Positions 8,087-16,735 of a stretch of 64,000 bases of DNA are shown piece after piece (the stretch's first letter is position 1; every line of letters begins with the position of its first letter). The DNA comes from Fimenecus sp045532175 (GTDB lineage Bacteria; Bacillota; Clostridia; Oscillospirales; Acutalibacteraceae), in assembly GCA_045532175.1 (NCBI GenBank), contig JAZSFK010000028.1, forward strand, positions 15,026-79,025, in the 5' to 3' direction. Made by a program: the position numbers and the translations under genes. The notes beneath the pieces are model-generated. The model was not told the DNA's origin, did not search any database, and saw nothing but the letters and a program-made list of their open reading frames with translations.

Positions 8087-9436
8087 CTATTTTGTCAATA
8101 CTCCATCATCGCTATAAAGCAAAACTAAAATATTATCCTCTTCGCCTGTATAACAATCAATATAGATTAATAATTCTTTTCCGTCCTGAGTTTTGCAGTG
8201 GACTTCATAACAAAAATCTTCGGTTTGCCATTCGGTGGGGATGACACATAACTGTACGTCTATAATGTCAAGCTGGCTGTTGATTTTGGTGACAGCCTGT
8301 TCTCTTGTTAAAACAGGAGACAGGATGCTTCTTTCGGTGTGGTTTGTAATATATCCTGTTGCGTCAAAAGACAGTACCTCTCCGCTTTCAAGACTGACAC
8401 TTACCTTAATTAAATCAGGATATAATACAATGTCATTTTTTGTTGAGGCAAAGTTTATTGTACATATACCATCTTCTGTGAAAAAGTAACTTTCCTTCAT
8501 ATTCTCATACCCGATTTTATCAAGGAATTCCCTTGCCTTTTCAACTACATCCTCAGGCTCTAACTGAATTTCTCCAACAAAAGTTGAATTGAGCATATAG
8601 CAGGGTTTTCCGCCATTTTTTGTTATGGCAATTGTGCAGTTATCACTTTGTAAAACATAGCAGGGGATTGTGCCTTCTTCCATATGTGAAAAGTAAATAC
8701 TGTCCTTTTCTTTCTCGCATATTCTTTCTGCAATTGCTTTCGCCTCATCCTGAGAAATACTGCTCAATCCATCTGTATACTTTGCTTTTCCGTCAACTAA
8801 ATGGTCAGAAAAGGGTCCGTCATAAATAAGGGACGGCATATCAGTTAAGGATTGTTCGGTATCGTCAAAACCTTGTGAAAATGTCTTTGTATTTGCAATT
8901 GCATCAGTAGAGATGGTGGATTTTACTTCTTCAAATGAAAATGAGCCATTTTGCATATCGTAGCACATATTGTTGATTTCTTCATTCAGGGCTTTGCAAT
9001 AATTATATAGTTCCGAAAGCTGATTTCTTTCTTCGTCAGTCAGCACTTCGCCTTGAACACTTTTTCTTTCTAAGGACATAACAAATTCGCCAACCTGTGA
9101 CAGAAATTTATAGGTGTTACTGATTGCCTGTGCATCGGTTGGCAGTAAGGCTAAACTGTTTTTTGCGCCTGAGGCTTCACGCCATAATTCTGTTGAAAGC
9201 TTTGATAACATGGATGGTGTGCTGACATAAATTGTTTTTTCGAGATTTGTGGATATATTGCTTAAATTCTCATCAAGTGCAACTAAAGCCATCTGCTTTG
9301 TAGCAATTGCTTCCATCTTGTACTTATTAGCCTTAACCGTCTGAGTTATACTGACTATACCAAGCACTATGATAACGGCGGATAGGTATAGAATTATTCG
9401 TGCTTTTTTTCGGGTAGAAAAGGGCTTTTTTTCCAT
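8087..9436 (-). CDS. ypeB: Germination protein YpeB
   Basis: A 449-residue protein, essentially the length of Bacillus YpeB (450). The start is taken at ATG 9436, preceded by AAGGAAGG; a longer reading frame upstream lacks a ribosome site. One N-terminal membrane helix (about residues 12-32) is followed by a helical region and C-terminal PepSY-like units (near SISQDEAKAIAE, EPEDVVEKAREF and TREQAVTKINSQ). YpeB stabilises the cortex-lytic enzyme SleB in the spore inner membrane. The usual partner gene sleB is not adjacent. A small lipoprotein gene follows. Expression is presumably forespore-specific, although no promoter could be assigned. Confidence 0.88.
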   Translation of the reverse strand: MEKKPFSTRKKARIILYLSAVIIVLGIVSITQTVKANKYKMEAIATKQMALVALDENLSNISTNLEKTIYVSTPSMLSKLSTELWREASGAKNSLALLPTDAQAISNTYKFLSQVGEFVMSLERKSVQGEVLTDEERNQLSELYNYCKALNEEINNMCYDMQNGSFSFEEVKSTISTDAIANTKTFSQGFDDTEQSLTDMPSLIYDGPFSDHLVDGKAKYTDGLSSISQDEAKAIAERICEKEKDSIYFSHMEEGTIPCYVLQSDNCTIAITKNGGKPCYMLNSTFVGEIQLEPEDVVEKAREFLDKIGYENMKESYFFTEDGICTINFASTKNDIVLYPDLIKVSVSLESGEVLSFDATGYITNHTERSILSPVLTREQAVTKINSQLDIIDVQLCVIPTEWQTEDFCYEVHCKTQDGKELLIYIDCYTGEEDNILVLLYSDDGVLTK

Positions 9437-9516
9437 GTTTTTTCCTTCCTTTAATTGTTTGGAAATATTGTTTACAAAAAATTCAAAAATATACTGAAAA
9501 AATATGCAAATTATGT

Positions 9517-9545
9517 TTGCCAAATAATCGATTATGTAGTATAAT
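9517..9545 (+). promoter_or_regulatory. Sigma-A promoter of the desulfurase-thiI-sortase-galE operon
   Basis: TTGCCA (9517-9522), 17 bases, TATAAT (9540-9545). It is the only clear promoter before eight tightly packed genes that run to 18346. Confidence 0.6.
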
Positions 9546-9581
9546 TATTGTGATTAAATATGAAGAATGGGGGAAGAGTTA

Positions 9582-10709
9582 GTGGGCGTTTATCTCGATA
9601 ACAGTGCAACAACAAAACCGTGCGAAAAAGCAGTAAAAAAAGCACTTGAAATGATGAACGAAAACTTTGGAAATCCCTCATCACTTCACCTCTGTGGCTA
9701 TAAAGCGAAAAAAGAGCTTGACAGCGCAAGACATACCATTTCTGCATTCTTAGGCTGTGATGATAACGAAATATATTTTACACCAAGCGGAACTGTTGCA
9801 AATCATACTGCGATTCTGGGCACTGCTCAGGCAAGACGTCGTGAGGGTAAGAAAGTCATAACAACATTACTTGAACATCCAAGCGTCCTGAAACATTATG
9901 AAAACCTTGCTGAACAAGGCTATGATGTTGTATACTTAAAACCCGATAGTAATGGTAAAATCAGCCTTAATGAACTTTCAAATGTTGTTGACGAAAATAC
10001 AGTTTTAGTAAGTATAATGGCAGTTAATAATGAGGTTGGTTCTATCCAGGAAATCTCAAAAATTAAGGGTATCATCAAAGAGAAAAAATCAAAGGCATAT
10101 TTTCATTGTGATGCTGTTCAGGCATTTGGAAAAATTCTATTGAGACCCAAAAAGATGGGAATTGACCTTATGAGTATGAGTGCTCATAAAATTCACGGTA
10201 TTAAAGGTGCAGGTGCTTTGTTTGTGAACAACAGCATTCGCATTTTGCCAAGTATTGTTGGTGGCGGTCAGGAAAATGGACTTGTTTCGGGAACTGAGGC
10301 AATGCCTGCAATTTGTGCCTTTGCTGAAGCTGTAAATGATATAGGCAATGTTCAAAAAAATCTGGATTATGTTGCATCTGTTAAGAATTATTTTGTGAGT
10401 AAAATAGCTGATGTTGAAAAAGTTCAGATAAACTCACCAAGTGATGCCTTGCCTTATATCATCAACATTTCTGTCGAGGGTGTACCGTCACAGGTAATGC
10501 TTAATTCTCTTTCCTCAATGGGCATTTATGTTTCGGCAGGTTCAGCCTGTGCAAAGGGACATAGAAGCGAGGTTTTAACTGCTATGGGAGTTTCACCAAA
10601 GGGAATTGATAGCGCAATTCGTATCAGTTTGTCAAAAACTACCACGGAAAATGATATGGATTTGTTGTATAATGGAATAGTTGACACTGTAAAACGTATT
10701 AGGAGATAA
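9582..10709 (+). CDS. Cysteine desulfurase (IscS/NifS type)
   Basis: A 375-residue PLP-dependent enzyme that takes sulfur from cysteine as a persulfide. The start is placed at GTG 9582 because GGGGGA (9569-9574) lies 7 bases upstream and the protein then begins VYLDNSATT as in the family; an ATG at 9567 has no good ribosome site. PLP lysine is Lys203 (SAHKIHG) and the catalytic loop Cys is Cys323 (SAGSACAKG). It lies 2 bases before thiI, so its likely job is to feed sulfur to ThiI for 4-thiouridine in tRNA, as NifZ does in Bacillus. Confidence 0.92.
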   Translation: MGVYLDNSATTKPCEKAVKKALEMMNENFGNPSSLHLCGYKAKKELDSARHTISAFLGCDDNEIYFTPSGTVANHTAILGTAQARRREGKKVITTLLEHPSVLKHYENLAEQGYDVVYLKPDSNGKISLNELSNVVDENTVLVSIMAVNNEVGSIQEISKIKGIIKEKKSKAYFHCDAVQAFGKILLRPKKMGIDLMSMSAHKIHGIKGAGALFVNNSIRILPSIVGGGQENGLVSGTEAMPAICAFAEAVNDIGNVQKNLDYVASVKNYFVSKIADVEKVQINSPSDALPYIINISVEGVPSQVMLNSLSSMGIYVSAGSACAKGHRSEVLTAMGVSPKGIDSAIRISLSKTTTENDMDLLYNGIVDTVKRIRR

Positions 10710-10711
10710 CA

Positions 10712-11884
10712 ATGAAGGAAATCATACTAATTAAGAATGGTGAGCTGGCACTTAAGGGCTTGAACCGTTCAACATTTGAAGATATTTTGATAAAGAATAT
10801 TCGTAAAAGAATTAAACCTCTTGGCGAATTTGAATATAGAAAAGAACAATCCACAGTTTCTGTTGTCCCAATGGATGATTATATTGATATGGATGAGGTC
10901 AGCGACAGAATCAGTCGTGTTTTCGGTATTGCTGCTTATTCAAGAGCATTGCAAGTCGAAAAGGATATGGCGGTCATTTTAGAAAACGCACCCGAATACC
11001 TTGCAGAACAATTAAGAGAAGCAAGAACTTTTAAGGTTGAGGGTAAACGTTCAGATAAAAAGTTTCCGTTAAAATCTCCTGAAATATCTGCAGAGGTTGG
11101 TGGAGCAATTCTAAGTAGATTTCCACACCTTAAGGTTGATGTTAAAAACCCTGATATTCTTGTTACGATTGAAATCAGAGAAAAATTTGCTTTCATCCGT
11201 GGTAATCAGACTAAAGGCGCAGGTGGTATGCCAACGGGCACGGCAGGAAAAGCTGCAATTCTTATTTCGGGCGGTATTGACAGTCCTGTTGCTGCATATA
11301 TGATGGCAAAACGCGGTCTTGTGCTTAATGCGATTCACTTTGCTTCTCCACCATATACATCTCCGCAATCTGAAGAAAAAGTACACAATCTTCTTCGCAA
11401 GGTTTCAAAATATAGCGGGAATATCTGTTTACATACAGTTGGTTTTACTGAAATTCAGGAAGAAATCAGAGATAAATGTCCTGAAGAATTATTTACTCTT
11501 ATTATGCGTCGCTTTATGATGAGAATATCACAGCGAATTGCCGAAAAAGAGGATTGCAAAGCACTTATAACCGGTGAAAGTCTTGGACAGGTTGCAAGTC
11601 AGACATTGAATGCTCTTGCTTGTACTGACGCAGTTTGTGAAATGCCTGTTTTCAGACCTTTAATCGGTCTTGACAAGGATGAAATTATTAAGGTATCAAA
11701 AAAAATTGACACCTTTGATATTTCAATTGAGCCGTATGAGGATTGTTGTACTGTGTTTACACCAAAACACCCGAAAACAAAACCACAAATTTCTATCATT
11801 GAGACCGCCGAACAAGCTCTTGATGTTGAAGGCTTAATCGACAGGGCTTTGCAGGGTGTAACAATAAATAATATCTGTTTTTAG
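10712..11884 (+). CDS. thiI: tRNA 4-thiouridine synthase ThiI
   Basis: A 390-residue protein with an N-terminal ferredoxin-like/THUMP region (about 1-165) and a PP-loop ATPase domain with the SGGIDSPVAAY motif near 187-197. It adenylates U8 of tRNA, which then receives sulfur. The C-terminal rhodanese domain of the E. coli enzyme is absent, as is normal in Firmicutes, where the adjacent desulfurase delivers sulfur directly. It follows the desulfurase by 2 bases and precedes the CinA-C gene by 9. Confidence 0.95.
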   Translation: MKEIILIKNGELALKGLNRSTFEDILIKNIRKRIKPLGEFEYRKEQSTVSVVPMDDYIDMDEVSDRISRVFGIAAYSRALQVEKDMAVILENAPEYLAEQLREARTFKVEGKRSDKKFPLKSPEISAEVGGAILSRFPHLKVDVKNPDILVTIEIREKFAFIRGNQTKGAGGMPTGTAGKAAILISGGIDSPVAAYMMAKRGLVLNAIHFASPPYTSPQSEEKVHNLLRKVSKYSGNICLHTVGFTEIQEEIRDKCPEELFTLIMRRFMMRISQRIAEKEDCKALITGESLGQVASQTLNALACTDAVCEMPVFRPLIGLDKDEIIKVSKKIDTFDISIEPYEDCCTVFTPKHPKTKPQISIIETAEQALDVEGLIDRALQGVTINNICF

Positions 11885-11893
11885 GAGCGAAAA

Positions 11894-12382
11894 ATGGCAC
11901 TTGAAGAAAAGGTTGTTGAATTATTAAAAGAAAAAAATCTTGTGTTTGCTTGTGCCGAATCCTGTACAGGTGGTTTGATTGCCAAAAGAATCACTGATAT
12001 CAGTGGCTCATCCGCAGTGTTTAATTGTGGTGTTGTAAGTTACAGTAATGAAATTAAAGAAAAGGTTTTAGGAGTTCAGCACGAAACACTTATGCAGTAT
12101 GGTGCAGTCAGTGAACAAACAGTCCGTGAAATGGTGAGCGGTATTTTAAAAATCTCTAAAGCAGATGTTGCCGTTGCTGTTTCAGGTATTGCAGGACCAA
12201 GGTCTGATAATACGGAAAAACCTGTGGGGCTTATTTACATAGCAGTTTCCGACGGTAATAAAATCGTCATAAAGGAATTAAAAAACGAATTTACAGATGA
12301 TGTGAGAAATAATAATCGAAAAAGTGCTGCCGACGAGTCCTTTAAAATGATAATCTCTTTATTAGGAGAAGGTAATGAATAA
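11894..12382 (+). CDS. pncC: CinA C-terminal domain protein, nicotinamide-nucleotide amidase
   Basis: A 162-residue stand-alone CinA-C domain. The diagnostic ESCTGG motif is at 22-27, with SGSSAVF, GVVSYSNE and SGIAGP following, all intact. Members of this family deamidate nicotinamide mononucleotide, recycling it to NAD. The stop overlaps the start of the first sortase gene by 8 bases, indicating translational coupling. Another protein two genes downstream (14642-16732) carries what appears to be a degenerate full-length CinA, so this operon holds one normal and one diverged copy. Confidence 0.9.
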   Translation: MALEEKVVELLKEKNLVFACAESCTGGLIAKRITDISGSSAVFNCGVVSYSNEIKEKVLGVQHETLMQYGAVSEQTVREMVSGILKISKADVAVAVSGIAGPRSDNTEKPVGLIYIAVSDGNKIVIKELKNEFTDDVRNNNRKSAADESFKMIISLLGEGNE

Positions 12383-13331
12383 TAAAACTAAAAAAATATT
12401 CATGGATATAATTCTTGTTGTTTGCATTGTTTCATTTTTGCTTTCCGCAGTATTTTTGCTTGAATATTATCTCATTGTTCCCACCGGAGAAAAGAAAGTT
12501 TACGAGGAATTAAGGGTGGAGAATCTCGAGCTTGAAGAACTTATTGAAGCGGAAACACCTATAAGTCAGTTGAAGCCTGATTATTCCGAAGCTTTGAAAA
12601 TAAATGACGAAACGGTTGGATGGGTAAGGATTTCCGGAACAGAAATTGACTATCCTGTTGTTCAACACCCTGATGATGCAAATCTTGATGCAGACAATTA
12701 TTACTACCTTAATCATAATTTTGAAAGAAAACGTTCCGTGGGTGGTGCTGTTTTCCTCGATTACAGAAATGATTCTGTAAATCTTGATACAAATACTGTT
12801 TTGTGGGGACACAATGTGTACCATAAGCAGAATAAAGAACCCATTTTTTCTGATTTGGTGAATTATGAAAATATAGAATTTTACAAAAAACATCCCATCA
12901 TTGAGTTCAATACACTTGAAAACTATTATCAATGGAAAATATGTGCGGTATTTGTTACCAATCAGGAGTCAAAGGACGATAACGGATATGTTTTCAATTT
13001 CTTTTATCCATTTCTTGACGGAGAAAACTTTAACGGATATGTTGATGAAATAAATAAACGCACATTGTATAATACAGGTGTTGATATTGTTGATGGTGAT
13101 AAGTTTATAACCCTTGTAACCTGCTATAGAGGTCTTGACTTGCCGGATTACAGAGCACCATCTTACATTGTTGTAGTTGCAAGGCAGGTAAGAGAAAATG
13201 AGGATATAAATGTAGGTGTGTCAAATGCTACATTGAATAATAATCCCAAGTATCCGCAACTTTATTATGATAAATATGGTTTAACTAACCCATATATAGA
13301 TGATGAAAAATGGTATCCAACGGAGGTGTAG
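12375..13331 (+). CDS. Class B sortase, first of a tandem pair
   Basis: A 318-residue membrane-anchored transpeptidase. An N-terminal helix (about 8-32) precedes the sortase domain. The catalytic His146 lies in LWGHN and Cys250 in TLVTC. The conserved arginine expected just before the last strand (R-I/L-VVV) is replaced by Tyr (SYIVVVAR), although arginines lie nearby (DYRAP and VARQ). After the domain comes a tail (NNPKYPQLYYDKYG) shared with the next protein. The ATG at 12375 overlaps the end of the CinA-C gene. No protein with a recognisable sortase sorting signal was found in the window, so the substrate is unknown. Confidence 0.88.
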   Translation: MNNKTKKIFMDIILVVCIVSFLLSAVFLLEYYLIVPTGEKKVYEELRVENLELEELIEAETPISQLKPDYSEALKINDETVGWVRISGTEIDYPVVQHPDDANLDADNYYYLNHNFERKRSVGGAVFLDYRNDSVNLDTNTVLWGHNVYHKQNKEPIFSDLVNYENIEFYKKHPIIEFNTLENYYQWKICAVFVTNQESKDDNGYVFNFFYPFLDGENFNGYVDEINKRTLYNTGVDIVDGDKFITLVTCYRGLDLPDYRAPSYIVVVARQVRENEDINVGVSNATLNNNPKYPQLYYDKYGLTNPYIDDEKWYPTEV

Positions 13332-13337
13332 TTACAA

Positions 13338-14603
13338 TTGAATAATGAAAATAAAAAAAATGATGCACTTTCTTTTGAGGATTTAAAGAAACAATTGGGA
13401 ATGGAACTATCACAAAAGGAAGAAAAAATATCTGAAAATACAGAAGTAAAAGACGATAAAACGGATGACGCAGTTAAAATATCTGAAGAAAAAAAGGAAC
13501 CTATTACTGTTACAGAAAATGGTCAGACCTTTTTGGACATTACATCACAATTTGTAACTGAAGAGGATGAACAACCTGAAAAAGGTGAAAAGAAAAAGCC
13601 AAAACAAAAGGTTGTTCAAAAAAAGAGAGTTCGTACTTTTAATGAAATTTTCTCAGATTTCTTCAAAGGATTTGTTCCTCTTAAAAAAGACAGTGCAAAG
13701 GAGAAAATGCGAAAAGTTGTTATGGATATCTCCATAATAGCCATTGTTGCTTGTCTTGTTGCTTTTGCAAAGTATTTTGTTGAGTATCGTCAACAGATTT
13801 CGCTTCAAAACGATTTAAGGGGTCAAATAATCAATTCTGACAATATGAGTGAAGACCAGTATCAACAGGCATGGAACGACTTGTATGCACAGTTTCCACA
13901 GATTCAGTTTCCTGCTGGAATGAAACCGGACTACGCCTATCTTTATGCAACAAATAATGATTTTGTTGGCTGGTTAAGAATTGCAAACACAAATCTTGAT
14001 GTTCAGGTTGTACAGAGTAAAGATAATGACTATTACCTTTACAGAGATTTCTATAAAAAATCAAGCAGATATGGTACTCCTTATATGGATTACAGAAACA
14101 ATAGTAAGGAACTTGACGATAATACGGTTATATATGGTCATCACATGAATGACGGTCTTATGTTTGGTAATCTAGATAAATATAAGACACTTGAAGGTTA
14201 TAAGGATTCGCCTACTATTCAGTATAGTACACTTTATGCGGATTATCAGTTTAAGGTATTTGCAGTTATGATCACAACTGCAAATACAGCAGACAACGGC
14301 GGATTTAACTATATGGCATCTAATTTTTCATCAGATGAAAAATTTATGAATTATGTAAATGAACTAAAGTTGAGAAGTATTATCAATACAGATGTTAATG
14401 TAAATGCGGATGATAAGCTTATAACACTCATAACATGTTCACATGATTTTGATGATGCAAGACTTGTTGTTGTTGGCAGAATGGTCCGCGAAGGTGAGGA
14501 TGCTTCAGTTAATGTAAGCAATTCAGCACTTAATCCTGAGCCCAAATATCCACAGGCTTGGTATGATAAAAAGGGTAAGGAAAATCCATTTGCGAATGTA
14601 TAA
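13338..14603 (+). CDS. Class B sortase with long charged cytoplasmic N-terminus
   Basis: A 421-residue protein. The start is TTG 13338, served by CGGAGGTG (13321-13328), which overlaps the stop of the previous gene. Residues 1-130 are highly charged and probably disordered and cytosolic. A membrane helix lies near 133-150. The sortase domain has His268 (YGHHM), Cys367 (TLITC) and Arg375 (ARLVVVGR), a complete triad. The tail (PEPKYPQAWYDKKGKENPF) resembles that of the first sortase. The long cytosolic region is unusual for a class B sortase and may bind a partner. Confidence 0.88.
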   Translation: MNNENKKNDALSFEDLKKQLGMELSQKEEKISENTEVKDDKTDDAVKISEEKKEPITVTENGQTFLDITSQFVTEEDEQPEKGEKKKPKQKVVQKKRVRTFNEIFSDFFKGFVPLKKDSAKEKMRKVVMDISIIAIVACLVAFAKYFVEYRQQISLQNDLRGQIINSDNMSEDQYQQAWNDLYAQFPQIQFPAGMKPDYAYLYATNNDFVGWLRIANTNLDVQVVQSKDNDYYLYRDFYKKSSRYGTPYMDYRNNSKELDDNTVIYGHHMNDGLMFGNLDKYKTLEGYKDSPTIQYSTLYADYQFKVFAVMITTANTADNGGFNYMASNFSSDEKFMNYVNELKLRSIINTDVNVNADDKLITLITCSHDFDDARLVVVGRMVREGEDASVNVSNSALNPEPKYPQAWYDKKGKENPFANV

Positions 14604-14641
14604 TTATTAAAGATAAACAGGGAAGAGAGAGGTAATTAAAA

Positions 14642-16732
14642 ATGAAGGCTAAATTGTTGTCACTTAATACTGATAAGAGTATGTCGTTTTCACGCTATCA
14701 GGCTCGTATTGACAGTAGCTTGAAATCATATACAGGTGATAAGCTTGATTCATATCAGTTTGAAAATATCCGTGATATATTTGCGGCATTACAGGAAGCG
14801 TTGGAAAATGATGAACTTATCATTACAGCGGTTGATGTTAAAAACTATTTGAGATTTAAAAATGCTTTGATTCAGGCTTTTGGTAACGATGCAACTTATG
14901 CACCTGCAGTTTTGAACAAGCTTGAAAAAATAACTGAACTTGAAGATAAAGTAAGGAAGGCTTTTTCAATTTTCCCTGAAGCAGCGACAGTGTTTGTTTC
15001 TAACGATGGCTTGTATTCTGGCTTTGGTCTTGAAAACGGTTCACAGTGCGTGTTATGTCTTCCAATTGACAATAACAGAATTGATGGTATTTTAAGAAAT
15101 GGTGTAATTCCGTTTCTTTCGGATTCATTTGAAGTTGTTGGTGTTGACGCGGAAATATCAAAGGCTCAGACTGCTAATCAGGAGAAAGTAGCACTTGCTG
15201 TTAAGAGAATCCTCGATTCTAATTCACTTGTTGCAGTAAACGGTACTACAAATGCTGAAACACTTAAGAGCTGTGGTGATTCAGTCGAAGGCTTTAGCGA
15301 TGCTTTTGTGTTCACTCCCCACGTTGAGGATAAGGGTAATGTTAATGCAACTGAGTATGCAGCCCAACTTGCAAAAGTTAGTCTTGATTTATCCGCAGCA
15401 AATATCGGTGCTTGTATTAGTGATATTTATTCTGCTGGTGATGTGAATTATATTTGTATTGCAGTGGCAAGTGAAGAATCTGCTGTAGTCAGAAAACTTT
15501 ATATGTCAGAAAATGAAACAGAATTAGCCTTTATTGAAAGTGCTGCTCTTGAACTTATTGAATTGATTGGTGAGAAAGCAACAGGTATCCGTAGCGTTGG
15601 TATTGAAATTACGGATGAACCTATGATTGAGAATATAATTACAGAAAAGGATAAAAAATCCGTTGGTAAGAAGCCACTCATCGTTCTTGCTGTTATAATG
15701 AGCCTTGTAATTGTTGCATGCGTTGTATTTGGTGTATTGTATGCAGTTAAGGGTGAGGATTTCTTCAGTTCAATGTTCCAACCCAAGGAAGAACAGACAA
15801 CAGAAGCGGTTAAGACGGAAGAACCGACAACAGAAGAAGAGGAAGAATTAGTTATCCCTGAATATGTAGAGCCTATGCTTCCTATTTCTGAATACATTGC
15901 CAGGGATTATCTTACAAAGCAACAGCCCACAACAGCTGTTGCAAACGGTAAAACACCTGAATACATCTCTATCAATGGACAGAGTTACGAGACAAAAGAT
16001 GGTCTCGCAAGATTAGTTGCTGCAGATACAGATGTTAGTGATTACGAGCCAGAAGCTATAAAAGCACAGGTCGTAGCAGTATATAGCTTCCTTAAATATA
16101 GAAATAATGGTTATGTAATTGATAATGTTGTAATTGCCGATACATATCCTGAAGAGTTTCTTACACTTGTTGAATCAGTTTTTGGACAGTATGTTGCGTT
16201 AAATAACAATGTTGTTGTTACACCATATCATCTCTTTTCAGTGGGAAGAACAATGAATTTAAGTTCAATTATGCCTTATCTTACTTCTGTTACTGTACAA
16301 AATTCTCTAGAGTCATCATTTGATAGCACTAAAGTTGTTAAAGAAATTTCAGAAAAAGATATGAAATTAAAATTATTGTCATACGATAGAACAATGTCAT
16401 TATCGTCAAATCCTGAAGCATGGATTCAAATAATTGACCGTGACTCTGCGGCAACTTCTGATATCGGATATGTATATACAATTAATGTGGCAGGTAAATC
16501 ATATTATGGTCCATTCCTAAGAATTATGTTGGGCGAAAATGTTGTTGCTTCAGGTTGCTATGATGTTGATTATGATGCTAGTAGACAGGTGTTTATTATT
16601 ACTACATATGGTCAAGGTAGCGGAATTGGTATGAGTCTTACCGGTGCAAAATATATGGCTGAAAACGGAAGCGATTACAAAACAATTCTTTCAACATATT
16701 ATGTTGGCACAACAGTTGCTATGGAGGGGTAA
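14642..16732 (+). CDS. Transmembrane protein: degenerate CinA-like cytoplasmic part plus SpoIID-like outer domain
   Basis: A 696-residue protein not matching one known family. Residues 1-165 resemble the CinA molybdopterin-binding-like domain (FPEAATVFVSNDG at 111-123, then GFGLENG and LPIDNNR where CinA has an LPGPP-type segment). Residues 185-330 resemble CinA-C (ANIGACISD, NYICIAVAS, AALELIELI), but ESCTGG is missing. A membrane helix (344-368) and a Thr/Glu-rich linker follow. Residues 405-696 are SpoIID/LytB-like, with Glu471 in EAIKAQVVAVYSF and GQGSGIGMSLTGA at 657-669, where SpoIID has GHGVGMSQ; the usual histidine is absent. The protein probably spans the membrane with an outer cell-wall-binding domain. 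Both enzymatic parts look altered, suggesting a structural or regulatory role. Confidence 0.65.
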   Translation: MKAKLLSLNTDKSMSFSRYQARIDSSLKSYTGDKLDSYQFENIRDIFAALQEALENDELIITAVDVKNYLRFKNALIQAFGNDATYAPAVLNKLEKITELEDKVRKAFSIFPEAATVFVSNDGLYSGFGLENGSQCVLCLPIDNNRIDGILRNGVIPFLSDSFEVVGVDAEISKAQTANQEKVALAVKRILDSNSLVAVNGTTNAETLKSCGDSVEGFSDAFVFTPHVEDKGNVNATEYAAQLAKVSLDLSAANIGACISDIYSAGDVNYICIAVASEESAVVRKLYMSENETELAFIESAALELIELIGEKATGIRSVGIEITDEPMIENIITEKDKKSVGKKPLIVLAVIMSLVIVACVVFGVLYAVKGEDFFSSMFQPKEEQTTEAVKTEEPTTEEEEELVIPEYVEPMLPISEYIARDYLTKQQPTTAVANGKTPEYISINGQSYETKDGLARLVAADTDVSDYEPEAIKAQVVAVYSFLKYRNNGYVIDNVVIADTYPEEFLTLVESVFGQYVALNNNVVVTPYHLFSVGRTMNLSSIMPYLTSVTVQNSLESSFDSTKVVKEISEKDMKLKLLSYDRTMSLSSNPEAWIQIIDRDSAATSDIGYVYTINVAGKSYYGPFLRIMLGENVVASGCYDVDYDASRQVFIITTYGQGSGIGMSLTGAKYMAENGSDYKTILSTYYVGTTVAMEG

Positions 16733-16735
16733 AAC

